A stretch of 64,000 nt of DNA from Ascaphus truei. Taxonomy: Eukaryota; Chordata; Amphibia; Anura; Ascaphidae. The notes beneath the pieces were generated by a model. That model searched no databases. It saw only the letters and a list, made by a program, of their open reading frames with translations, and was not told where the DNA came from. The position numbers and the translations under genes were made by a program. Numbering within the stretch: the first letter of the stretch is position 1; every line of letters starts with the position of its first letter. The stretch lies in the NCBI GenBank assembly GCA_036426205.1, contig CM071568.1, forward strand, positions 305,307,682 through 305,371,681, in the 5' to 3' direction. Of the stretch, positions 1-11,330 are shown piece by piece.

Positions 1-3000
1 GAAGTCCCATCGTCCTCGCTGGGACCTAATGTTAGAAACACCTGCTTTCCAGGAAAAACATGCAAAGAAAACATAATTATGTTAACATTCACATTACAAC
101 TTGTAAGAGTTACCATAACAGATGACATACAGTACATCCGCGCAAGCCCGCCCCGACAGCAGCGCACGAACGAGACAGGTAATGGGATCCAGTACCCATC
201 TTTAGATATGATAGTGATCGGTCAGGTTTACCTCAATTCCGGTTACCCATATCCCAGGGGGAACGCGTGACATAATAATGCCTAGGTGCCTTCTATGGCA
301 CCTAGGTCACTCGATGTTGTGACGCATTCCTCCCATAGGCTCCACACTCGCCATTCAGGCCTTGTCTATCCTTTCTTCGCGCCTATTACCTCAATGGCGC
401 TCCCATTATTGACTAAGAAGACAGCCTCGTAAGTTGACTTGGAGGCCACGTTTCCCTATATTGTCCTCACTTTATCACATCAGGGCTCCGGAACATAGGA
501 TACTCCAAACCATGGCGCTTTTTTTATATTTGGGGAACTATTATAGCCCTCCTCCCAGCCGACAACTCGACCCCTGACCCGTCATGATCCAGCAGACCTG
601 CCTCCCATGGGAAGCCCATGATAGGGCTCATCAGGAGCTCACTGGACTGAACACGCTGACTGTGGTTAGCCACCGCCGACCAGGGCGCCCTATGTCTACT
701 ACGCTCCAGCCTGGTGGAACCACCTCTCCTGTAATCGTCCACGATCCTAGCTCGGGTGGATGTAAAACTCTCCCGCTCTCCACCACGAAATCTACTGCGT
801 CCTCCCGCCGGGCAGAGGAACCGGAGTACGGTCCATCCATGCGGAGTACCCCTCAAAATAGGTGCGAGACACACCAGTCGGTTCCTTAAAGGGATTAGGG
901 CCCTGGTTCCGGTCTCATCAAACGAAAAACACCCCCGACGACGCCTGTGGATCGCGAGCTTTGAAACACCTCGACGGACGACCGGAAGCCTTTGGCACGG
1001 AAGTCCCGCCAACCCCCGGTTGGGTTTGTTCTCTTTTTTTTTCTGCTGTAGTCGCCACCCGCAATTATCATCGCAACGTGAGCACACCTTACGTAGCTCC
1101 CACTGAGCTGCCTCTCCCAGTCCGGTTATTCATCCCCCCCCAAAGGTATGTGCACACAAGTTCCAAGACTGTGCGGTGAACCGGTGACCGTTCCCTGGAT
1201 AGTGTCCGGAGTATGTCGAGACACTTATGGTAGTGCTGCCTGGGGGTTGGGCCTATACGGGGCATGGGACGGCGACCCCCCCCGGCAGGTTAGACCCGCG
1301 TCTGGACTGTCCGTCGTTATAGCAATGGCTTCCAAGATGAATGTGCTCACCCTCCTGCATGCCGGTGCACCGGTCTAACCAATTTCTCGGGACACATAAG
1401 AGGCCCCCGGTAGGTTGGGCCCTTACCCCAGACTCGACCGAAGCGCCACGCGCTCTATGCGATTTCCCCTTCCTGGGTCCCTCCGCCGTAAGCACCGGAA
1501 GTGACGTCCTCGCAAAGTGAACCGGAAGCTGTCGCCATAGAGCGCGTGGACCCCATGCGGGATCTCTTCTCCACAGCCACGAACCCATTTCCCGGCTTGC
1601 CTCGCCGTCGCAATCAGGAAGTCATGCCGTCCCTACACTCCCTATTGCGCGTTGGGGCCTGGCGCGCCGCCCCTTACAGCCCCCGCACCCCTTCGGCCGT
1701 ATCTGCTTGCTGATCAAGGGTAAAGAGTAGCCAGGATTTTTGGCGCAGTTACCCTCCGCAGGTGTAGGCGTATCTCTCCCAACCTCTCCGCGAGGTCCTG
1801 GGATGGCGGGACTGCTCCGTCGGTCGGGATCGCCTAATCTGCGGGGGACGTCCACGGAGTCATAACCCCACGGCGTTGGCGGCGTCGTTCTGTCCCGTCT
1901 GTCTGTTCCGCTCCGATTCTTGCTAACGCCAGCTACGACGGAGGTCCTCATCAGAGTAGTCCCCTCGCACGACCTGGGGATAGTGTAGCGGGCGGCCCCC
2001 CCGCAAGCCGCCCGCCCCGTGAAAGTATGCTTGTGAACCACCGGTCTCGGGGTTTGTTGTATCCAGCCAGCCTCAATGGCCAGTGACCCAGACGAATTGA
2101 CCGGCCTCCGGTCCCCTGTCTCCGGGACTCGCGCCTTTTGGTTGATACACACGCGAGCGCACGGGGCTACTCAGCACGAAGCGCGTTAATCACATCACCG
2201 GGGGGCGGCACCGAGGTGTATTTGGGACCCACGACCCAATGTGGGCATAGGCTCCACAGATTACAATAGTCCCGCTATAATGAGGGCAAGCGTGCTTTAT
2301 CCGTATTCACTTTGTAACCTCACAGGGCAGCCCGACATTGCTAGGCACAGTTTTTTAGCACGCCACCATCCGTATCAGTATTTGGCCACCCTCACACCAG
2401 CACGCCCGCCGGGCATGGCACTGAGTAGGGCTGCCCCGTTTGTCGGAGACGCTAGTGACCCACGCCAGCTCCGGAGCGAGCAGCCGGCCTACTTCCTTTG
2501 TGTAACCAGTTGCCACCCTCCCCACCGTCATTACTGTCACGAAGGTCTCTCCTATCTATGTGGTTCCGCCGCACCACCGGACTGGTGGATACCCCCGTTG
2601 ATGGATCCTGACCCACTCAATCGCTTCGGCTCCTCCCCTTCTCTTTGACAGAGCGGAAAACCCCGGCCCCCAGGGGTCATAATCCTGGGCGGGTTCCCCC
2701 AGGGAATATCATGCCCGCTTATGAAGGCCCGCACCTGTTCTCGTCCTGGGGGCGCGGGTTGCTTTTCGCAGCCAATTTACTCCCCAGAGTGGGAAGTCCT
2801 TCTCCCGCGGCTAGTTCCCGCCTGTCTCCTTGCAGCAGCTTTGTTGCACATGTACGCTTTCTTGCACAATTCACCTCCCCAACAGAAACGCCCAAAAGCC
2901 CCATGGCCGGCAAACTACCTTTTTGTGACAGTGAGGCGCGTCTGAAATGTCAGTCCCTGCGGCCAGTGGGTAAATCCCCCAGGCCAGCATAATTGAAAGT

Positions 3001-4560
3001 CACTCCCCCGGAGAAATGCAGGGGAGGGTCCCATAAACTCAGCGGGTGTTGACCTCAGCACAGGGGCGGAACGTAGTCCTGTCCATCCCGGCGCAGCAAT
3101 CAGCTTTCGCGCCATGCCCCATCAGGGCGGGGCTCTTGCTGGTTCGCAGCCATGTCCCGGCAGGCTGAGTGTGAAGTACTGGCGCGGCCATTGGTCTGCG
3201 CCTGGCCAATGCGCGGTATCCACTAGCCAGCGGGATCGAAGCCGCCATTCTTGGTTGGTGCTTGCGCGCCCAAAAAGTGAATGTACGTTACTCGCATCAC
3301 GGGGTTCTCCCCCAACCAATTAATAACAAGTTCTTCACACTCTCAAGGGTGGCCCCTCTAGTGCCCTCTCCTGCCAATTCCAGGCAGGATAAAAACAGGG
3401 AGGCACGCCAGTTTGCGCTATTGTGCCTTATCCGCATACCCAGACGCAACTGGGGTAGTAAGGAAAAATTTCAGCCGGACAGTGGCTGATGATTCAGGGA
3501 GGTTGCCACGCCCAAGGGGTGACCTCGCCAATCAGCTCGGTCCGACAACTTGTACGTTTCTCGCGCCCGCGGATCCTTTTCCACTCTCTGTCATAACTAG
3601 TCTGTAGTACATGACCCGGCTATAACTTGCGGGCGCAGCACGCACACCGGTTACAATAAAGATTAGTTCAGAGACACACCAGACATGTGTACCCTATCTA
3701 AGGTGTGAGTAGTGTGCCAACTACCTCAGGCTAGGCGCACTCGTCTCCGAGTGGCTTCGCTGTGAATACTTCCTGCCCACGTATGTGCATCCCTCGGCCT
3801 GGAGTGTATGTGAAATGTTGATAGGTACTATCGGCTGCCGCTCCTGCCACAGCAGTTAATTGGGGAGCGTTACCTGTATTGAGTCAGCCTAGCGAAGCCC
3901 TCTCAGGACTCCTGACCAGTTAAAAAGGCTGGTTCCCTTATGGCACCTACCCAAACTAGCATGGCCCCCTCAAGGTGACTCCGTCACAGCCTATATGGAC
4001 GCTCAGACCCACCTCACTCCTTTCAGAGCCCTCTAGGTTGTCCATTTCTGCGAACTGACAATATCCCCGTTTTTTTTCACACCCGAGCCCCTGACCCACC
4101 CCATATTGGGCCCCCGTCACATATATTTTTTTTTTCCGCATGCACCAACCCCAGTGGGCAGACATTCAGCGCACTCTCCTGTTTCCACCAGCGCGACCAC
4201 TAAAAGCCTGGTACACTGTTGATTCGGATCTCGATTCTCAGCAGCGCCCTACATTTAACCATGTAACGGTATTCTGGCCTCGGCTCCCCATTTGCAACTT
4301 CCACCCAGAATCCCATATTTTTAAATTGGCCCCGGTGGTCTAAGCAGGACCGATCACCCCAGTACAGTGTGGATATGTCATATGCTTGTGCACATGCTGG
4401 ACTACGTGCGACTTGCCGAGAGTCTCCCGCATCATGGCGCCCTGTCGGGTGAGATACCCGTCCTAGAACCAGGCAGCGGAGGGTCATTCCCCAAACCTTA
4501 TAGCGACCATTAATCACACTCATAAAACTTGCAGAAATGTTGTCTGCAAGGCATACAACG
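1..4560. other. GC-rich stretch without a recognisable gene
   Basis: I find no protein domain, RNA gene or named repeat here on either strand. Open frames are short, overlap in several frames, and look like by-products of high GC content. The only structured feature I can point to is the perfect hairpin at 281-306. The sequence does not match the clean repeats elsewhere in the window. Because the following 4 kb looks like low-accuracy read sequence, this stretch may also be too error-laden to interpret. Confidence 0.4.
281..306. other. Perfect 10-bp stem hairpin
   Basis: CCTAGGTGCC at 281-290 and GGCACCTAGG at 297-306 are exact reverse complements around a 6-nt spacer. No U-rich tail or flanking gene gives it a role. 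Confidence 0.6.
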
Positions 4561-4589
4561 ACATTCACAATTAAAAGAAATGAAAAGAT

Positions 4590-5180
4590 TTAGAAAGGCG
4601 GAGGATGTGTTGTTTTTATAATGGGTGTTGGGGGGGGGCATGTTTAAAAGTATGGGTGTACTGCTTGTGTAGGAATGTAGGAATGTCCGGTAATTTACAC
4701 GCAACCAATCTGCTCAATGAACAAACTACAGGCGTATTACGAGAAGAGAAGAAGTCAAGAAGAAGGCGACAATACTGTCTTTTTTTATTCATTTTCCCGT
4801 TGAGAGAATTATCAGCTGAACCCCCCCAAATTAAAGATGTTCCTTTAAAGCACTGCAGGAGCATAATGCGGATTAAACGTGGTGTGGTGGAGGTGGGGCG
4901 GGGGGGGGAAGAGGAGATTAAGGAGTGAAGTGCACAAGGCTGTGCTACACAGTCTGCTAACAAAGGGAATTGAGTTTGGGGAGAGGTGCTGGAATAACTG
5001 TAAGGACAAAGCCTACAAAGAGTTTTACTGTAGGATGATAAGGCGGGTCTCGCAGGGAAGGTGGCTGAGCATAAGGAAGTAGAAAGGCCTGGTTCAATTT
5101 TCACACGTGAAATGACGCAAATGACATGTTTGAGTCTTTGAACCAGCGGCCTCGGGGGAAGACTTACAATAACGCGCGAC
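4590..5180 (-). mobile_element. Degraded reverse copy of the paralogous repeat block
   Basis: Read on the minus strand this follows the order of the clean block at about 19,850-20,345 and 42,070-42,590: the stretch before the C-run, the TTCTTCGTAATGGCTG-like segment, the GACAGTATGTCGCC-like segment and the TTTAAAGGAACA-like segment, plus the TTCAAAC...CGTACGTG portion. It differs from the clean copies by many scattered small indels and substitutions, more than those copies differ from one another. Confidence 0.6.
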
Positions 5181-7174
5181 AAGACGAGCCAACTACAATT
5201 AGCGTAAAGCGCCTGCAATGAGAAGGAGGGGGAGAAAGGAGAAATGAATTATCACCTGCCGGAAACCTTTCTCCACGCGTAACCCACGGTAGGTGCACCA
5301 AGCGCCTGTACCAGCAACCGTGGAAGCACCCGGCTCGCCCCTCCTATTACGGCGGACCACGTTTTTTAAATACAAGCCAGGCGTGGGTGTAGAGGAAATA
5401 CGATCCGGCCATAGGTGTAACGCGTCTTTCCCCGTGGGGATTTGCCAGTAAGGCGACACCCTCCGCGCCGTTTGGGTCGGAGGGTGGAGACCCGGGTAGG
5501 CGCGGGACCGGAGAAAGTCATGTTCTCTCGTCCGTAAGACGAGAGACGGCGGGGCCTCACCCCGACATGAAGATCGGACCGCCAAGGCACGTGCTGGGCA
5601 AGGCTGTAGACGCACGAGGTTTCAGGGACGATCGGGTTACACATAGATGCGCCGAGGAAAAGGGTGTCGCATGAAGAAGTTTAACGAAAGAGATCAGCAG
5701 GAAGTTAGAAATAGACACAAACACCAAAAATATGGCTTCGCCCCGGCTGTTCCCTGCTGACAATGAAAATAATGTGTGCAAGAAGGATACCGTAGTCACC
5801 AAATGACGGGTCCTTAAAATGAAAGAGACAGAGATATAGGCGAACACGTAGTTGCGGGGCAGAGAAGGGCCTGAACCAGGACGATGCCTCCTGGGACGCG
5901 AATGTGAGAAAGGGTGAGAATGTGCCCGTTAGGATGTTCCAAAGCGAGTGCATCCTGAAAATTAAACAGAAGAATAATGCACACACAAGATTGGAAGACT
6001 AAGGAGGTTTGCGCAGAGAGAGAGCGCATGGGAGGGTGAGGAGAAAGTACCTGGAAGAAAGCGGGGCATTAGTCTAGAGCCATATAAAAACTCGCTACTC
6101 ACAAGAGAGTATAGTCGCTCAGACAAAGGAGGCTGGAGATAGAACCTGTGACTGTGTGCCAGCACGTCTTCACCAGCGCTTCAGAGTTATGCCGACGGAC
6201 CCCAGAATGCGGAATGACCGGAATGGTTCCGGAAATGGTCCTTTTATAGATGTAGTCACGCGAACTGTCATAGGTGACAACCCAATAGCGAGCCCCACGA
6301 AGATTCGATGCATGAACAAAAGCAAAAGGCGCCGACAGGGGACGACTGAAGTGTGATACGTAACTACAAGCTTTTAATAAAGATAAAAAACATGCAAACT
6401 ATCCTGCACAGGAGCTTACGAAATGCTGTAGGAGGAGTAATTGCCACAACTCACAGAGAGGTGCGCTTCGCAGTCAAGATAGTAATGAAGAACCAACCGG
6501 CGCGCATAGGCCCGTGCTCTGAGAACGTCTCCGAACAGGCAAGCTCGGGTGGGGCGGAGGAATGGTGAGTCTGTCAGCCGAGCAGGCGCATGCGCTTGCC
6601 TGGCTGTATAGGAGGAGGATACGAGGCGAAACGGCGGGGGCCCGAGCCACGATAGGATGAGGGCAACGGTGGCTGAATAGGCCCCACACAGCGGAGTATT
6701 AAGTAAGCTGGTGTTGTCCTAGCCTCGCGAGTCTAAGCGTGTGGTTTTTTGTGGGATGAGGAACGTCATGTATTTCGCAAGAGTGTCGATGTTAGTCGGT
6801 AGGGATAGAGCCGTCGAGATGGAAGACCTTGCTTAGTAGGATACAGTAAACAATAAGGGCTAGCTTCCCAGCAAGCGGGCGTATATGCTACGGGGCTGAC
6901 AGAGGCCCTGTGCTAACAGACAAGATGACCAGCATGCTAACACAGATCGTGATGCGGGCTGGCCGGTCAATTAAGTCTGTAAAAACATCGCCTTGTCAAG
7001 TAGTCAGAAAAGACATGGCTGTTTAGGCGGGAAATATAAACGTAAAACCTATGTGAGTTCATCGAACAAAGTCTGTAAGAGACAAAAATCCAGAACGACC
7101 TCCATAAGGGCCTAGCGCCGACAGTAGTGCAGACTGAGCGGCGGAGGAGATCCCTGAGCCAAGTGCTCTCGAGC
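5181..7174. other. Unassigned sequence
   Basis: No domain, RNA gene or repeat match is visible. Short open frames occur in several phases and none carries a recognisable motif. The flanks on both sides look like error-rich versions of repeats found cleanly elsewhere, so absence of a call here is weak evidence of absence. Confidence 0.3.
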
Positions 7175-7360
7175 TTGTGACGCGTCACGACTACCAGGAG
7201 CTGTTTGCTGTACTCCTGAAGGGAGAGGACGAGCTAATGCGGCGCACTTTGAGCGAGGGCGGGTATCACTGTGTGTGTGTGTGTGTGGCTGTGGTCTGTG
7301 TGTACACTGTGGGGCTAGCCTGTAGTCTAGGATGTGTGATGTGTGGCTGTCGACTTTGAA
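7175..7360 (+). repeat. Degraded copy of the (AC)n-linked repeat
   Basis: The stretch around ACCAGGAGCTGTTTGCTGT, the GGGCGGGTATCACTGTGTG motif and the following GT run match the same-orientation copy at 31,425-31,640 and the reverse complement of those at 8,778-8,990 and 9,094-9,303. It has extra indels compared with those three. Confidence 0.6.
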
Positions 7361-8572
7361 AGTGTTGCTGTGGTGTTTGGGTGTCGAAGGTCGGGAACGT
7401 TTGTGTAGTCATGGGGGAGAACGCTGGGTGGATGTGTGAAGGTATTATTACGATGTTAGTATATGGATAATATAATATTTTAAAAGATTAAAAAAAAGAA
7501 GACATGTGGCAGCTGAGAGAGAAATTCTTTATTACCATTAAAATGGGCTGCAACTTTGGATCTAAGATGATAGTGCAAGCGCTTACAGGCAAGCACGCAA
7601 ACAAAAAAGAGAAAAAACGATGATAATACAACAATAGATAGAGTAAGTATGAGTAATAACTAAGTAAGTAGATATACATACGACTATGCAACACAACAAG
7701 TGCCCCACACCAAACGACACACAAACACAGCAAAGGCACACAATGCAAACGCAAAGCATATAGTGACCACCGGACACAGGCATACACAAGCACAAGCATA
7801 GCCGAACACCCTGCCCAAAAACAACACACGACATCCTGGCAGTCACAATGCGGGAAACACAACAACACAGAGCAAAGGAGCCCCACACAGAGTGCGACAC
7901 AGTAAACACATATGATGGCCGACACACAACACACACACAACACACATATGAGTGCAGACACACACACACACCTCACAGCACACAACATCAACTAACACAC
8001 TAGTATGGCAAGACGCACACATACACACACAACACACATCACGCAAACGACACACAGGATTGCTGACCCAAACGTACAACAGGACGACACTTACACTATA
8101 TTTGCGACACAGAAAAGCTCAGAGCACACACAGTGACACACAAACATCGACACAACCACGACACACAAGCACACACAAACACACACACGACGACTACGAA
8201 CATCACACAGCACACAGCACACACTACGACGAACACACACACACAAAGGGCCCGACAGCGAATTGCCACGACAATGCAAACACACACAGATCTGCACACA
8301 CATGAGACACACAAACACATGCCATTATACAGCACACACACAATGCGCACACAATGCCACACAATGCCACAGCAATGCAAACACACACACACACACACAC
8401 CCGACACAAGGCACAGACAATGCACACACAACTGCCCGAAACACACACACAACACACGGCACACAATGCCAAACACCGCACACAGGCCACAATGCACGAC
8501 ACACCGCACGCGAACACAGACACATGGTCAATAAATACACACATCACACGAACAAAAACACAATGCGCACAC
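7361..8572. repeat. Ragged (CA)n tract with AT-rich lead-in
   Basis: From about 7,680 to 8,572 the plus strand is dominated by ACACAC interrupted every few bases by single substitutions and small insertions. 7,361-7,680 is AT-rich with no gene. The long overlapping open frames here (Cys/Val-rich or Thr/His-rich) are translations of the dinucleotide repeat and not genes. Confidence 0.75.
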
Positions 8573-8574
8573 CA

Positions 8575-8626
<52 letters not shown>

Positions 8627-8690
8627 TGTGTGTATGCATGTGTGTGTATGTGTGTGTTTGCGTGTGTGTTTGCGTGTGTGCGTGAATATA
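8573..8690. repeat. Compound (TG)n(TA)n microsatellite
   Basis: A short GT run leads into about 20 TA units (8,584-8,622) and then a TGTGTATG/TGTGTGTTTG series to about 8,685. It is clean compared with the preceding tract. Confidence 0.9.
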
Positions 8691-8777
8691 TTTATCAAAG
8701 TTGCACAATGTTAATAAATAATTTATTCTCACCACATGTCTTTTTTTTTTTAATTTTTAAAATATTATATAATATAC

Positions 8778-8990
8778 AAACACACACACACACGTTCCCC
8801 AGTGACACACAAACACACAGAACACTTCAAAGTGACACACACACACACACACACACACAGTGATACCCGCCTCCCAAGCGCGCTTGCTGTCTCCTCTGTC
8901 AGGACAGCAAAAAGCTCCTGGTAGCGCGAGCGTCAGCAAGCGAGAGCACTGCTCAGCGACGCTCAGTGCACTATGTCTGAGGCCTAAGAG
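8778..8990 (-). repeat. (AC)n-linked dispersed repeat, copy 1
   Basis: The unit runs from GTTCCCCAGTGACACAC through an (AC)n run to a unique part containing CAAGCGCGCTTGCTGTCTCC and ending near GTGCACTATGTCTGAGGCC. Its near-twin starts 9,119 in the same orientation, and a third copy lies inverted at 31,425-31,640. I do not recognise the family. Confidence 0.75.
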
Positions 8991-9059
8991 CGATAGGCTG
9001 TAGCTATTGACTGCTACTCAAAGCATGCGAGCCGGGTGTCCTGCGTATGCTCGCGCGCC

Positions 9060-9087
9060 CGCGGGGGTGGGGGGGGGGGGGGGGGGG

Positions 9088-9118
<31 letters not shown>
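9060..9118. repeat. Poly-G run followed by (AC)n
   Basis: About twenty G with one T interruption (9,062-9,087) are followed directly by a clean (CA)n run. This separates the two (AC)n-linked repeat copies. Confidence 0.85.
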
Positions 9119-9122
<4 letters not shown>

Positions 9123-9303
9123 CCCCAGTGACACACAAACACACTGACAGCTACCAAGTGACTCACACACACACACAGTGATACCCGCCTCCAAAGCGCG
9201 CTTGCTGTCTCCTCTGTCAGGACAGTAAAAAGCTCCTGGTAGCGTGAGCGTCAGCAAGCGAGAGCACTGCTCAGCGACGCTCAGTGCACTATGTCCGAGG
9301 CCT
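9119..9303 (-). repeat. (AC)n-linked dispersed repeat, copy 2
   Basis: Same unit and orientation as copy 1, with an extra CTGACAGCTACCAAGTG segment also present inverted in the 31.5 kb copy. Its right edge, CTATGTCCGAGGCC, abuts the reading frame of the gypsy gag that follows, so it truncates or interrupts that gag. Confidence 0.75.
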
Positions 9304-10823
9304 TATGCAGGTGAACCGCAAGATTGTAGGTGTTTCCTAAACCAGTGTGAGGTGCAGTTTTAAATGGCCCCCCATCTCTACAATACTGATCGCAAGAAGG
9401 TAGCCTACATTTATAACCTCCTCACTGGCAGCGCCCTGGCTTGGGCTTCCCCGGTTTGGGAGCGACGTTCTGACCTTACCCAAGATTACCCGGCATTTAA
9501 AGCCGAGTTTCAACAAGTATTCGATTCTCCCGCTCGTCGGGAGATGGCATCTGTTTCTCTCCTCCAGATCACTCAGGGACGGCGAATGGTGACGTAGTAT
9601 GCTGTGGAATTCCGGACTCTAGCAGCCGAGACTAACTGGGGACAAGAAGCTCTCGTCTCCGTGTTCTGGCAAGGCCTGACAGATCCCATCAAGGATGAAC
9701 ACTATCGCCATTCCAGGCCGGATCAGTTGGAGGTCCTCATTGATTTGGCTGTCCGAGTGGATCAACGTATCCAGGTACGCCGCTCAGAGCGTCAGCGCAC
9801 TCACGTCCATAACTTTCAAGTTCCGTTCTCCAGTACTCCCAGCAACACTCCTGCTCCCCCAAGTGCTACCATACCTCTTCGTCCTGCACTGGAGTTGACA
9901 GAGCCAATGCAATTGGGGGTACAACGCATCCGCACACCGATACGGCAGTTCCGCCTCGCCAGGGGATTGTGTTTCTACTGCGGATCCATGGAACATCTGG
10001 TTCGGGAGTGTCCACTGCGTCCGGGACGGGAACACCCAGTAAGTACAGAGCGTCTCTCTCTGGGTGTAATGTCTCCACGGCCCCTTTCTAAAGGTGAACT
10101 CCCTAAGAAACTTACATTTCCAGTCTCCCTTTCAGGCGATAAGTTCAAGACTTCTACCGCCGCTTTCATTGACTCAGGAGCTGGAGGAAACTTCGTGGAT
10201 CTTGAATTCGCCAGGTTAAACCGCATCCCACTCGTGAGAAAGAAGGTTCCCATCGCACTCGTCGGTATCGATGGACGTCCTCTTACCCCGGCCCACATCT
10301 CCTTAGAGACGGCTCCCTTGCTTCTGTACTCACATCTGCACAAGGAGATCTTAGTTCTCGATGCCATTCACGCTCCTGGGATACCCATCAACGTTGGTCT
10401 TCCTTGGCTACAGCTTAACAATCCTCTCATTGACTGGACTTCCTCTGCCCCCATTTCCTGGAGGCCGAGGTAAGGCGAGACTCATCAACTGCTGGCCAAT
10501 ACCTCTGTTCCCCAAGTTATTCTACCTTCCGTTTACCATCAATTCCGGGACGTTTTCAATAAGGTACAGTCAGACCTCTTGCCGCCACACAGGACTTACG
10601 ATAGTCCGATCGATCTAGTTCCAGGTTACTCCCTACCCAAGTCCAAGACCTACCCCTTGTCGTTACCAGAATCTCAAGCTATGGATGAATATATCCAGGA
10701 GAATCTCAAGAAAGGCTTTATTCGTCACTCCAATTCCCCAGCAGGGGCTGGGTTTTTGTTCGTAAAGAAAAAGGACGGGTCGTTGAGGCCTTGCATCGAC
10801 TACAGGGGTTTAAACCACATCAC
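9301..10823 (+). pseudogene. Ty3/gypsy gag-pol relic (Gag, CCHC, protease, start of RT)
   Basis: One frame runs from a Gag core (LNQCEVQF, ALAWASPVWE) through a CCHC zinc knuckle (CFYCGSMEHLVREC), a retropepsin-like active site (IDSGAGGNFV) and the linker into the start of reverse transcriptase ([19 protein letters not shown]). The Gag packages element RNA, the protease would mature the polyprotein, and RT copies the RNA. The frame is broken only by stop codons at 9,361, 9,595 and 10,471; no frameshift is needed. The 5' end is cut by the AC-linked repeat and the 3' end by the inverted repeat at 10,824, so LTRs and most of pol are missing. It is clearly dead. Confidence 0.9.
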
Positions 10824-11010
10824 ATTGGTTTCAGGTCCGAGGACCCCCTACTTCAGGAGATACAGGCCCCGTTATGGGGTGCCGGTATCCCCTGCACTTT
10901 AAAGCTCCCGCGTCACGTGACCGGGACATTGAAATTCTGCAGGGGATACCGGCACCCCATAAAGGGGCCTGTATCTCCTGAAGTAGGGGGTCCTCGGACC
11001 TGAAACCAAT
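10824..11010. repeat. Long inverted repeat, 73-bp arms, copy A
   Basis: Arms at 10,824-10,896 and 10,938-11,010 are reverse complements with a single mismatch over 73 bp, around a 41-bp loop that contains CACGTG. A second copy with the loop in the opposite direction is at 39,958-40,144. Related arms (GGTGCCGGTATCC and its complement) recur in the array after 56,286. Confidence 0.95.
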
Positions 11011-11330
11011 GCTGTTCACCTCCGGAGACCCCCTGCACATCTACACTATAATTAAAATGTATTTATTTATTGTACGATCGCCTGTAACAGCCTTGCATGG
11101 AGATGGCAAATCTTCATGCAAATGTTACAAGCGGCTTTTTTTTCAATCAGCTAGCATACGGGAAGTTTCAGTGCGATAGCAGGGGGGAAATACATTGCAC
11201 GCACAATAAGCCTGTTTTGGGCACGTCCGATAAAAAATGGGCTGAGGGCCTTAGTGAATCGCGCCGCCGGCTTCATTTTTTATCGGACATGCTCATTTTT
11301 TTCAGGCCAGCGCAAAAGCTGGAGCTTAGT
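11011..11330. repeat. Hairpin-containing spacer of the paralogous block
   Basis: Colinear with 40,145-40,435 of copy C. It holds a second inverted repeat: GTCCGATAAAAAATG at 11,225-11,239 and its exact complement at 11,274-11,288, 34 bp apart. No coding signal. Confidence 0.7.

Noticed and set aside
524..2648. Frames of 100-190 codons in the GC-rich start
   Set aside because: They overlap on both strands, have no recognisable motif, and are expected by chance at this composition.
4879..5218. Possible gene on either strand near 5 kb
   Set aside because: The sequence is a degraded copy of the block at 19.9-20.3 kb, which has no gene.
7488..8622. Overlapping Cys/Val-rich and Thr/His-rich frames
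   Set aside because: All come from the (CA)n tract read in different frames and strands.
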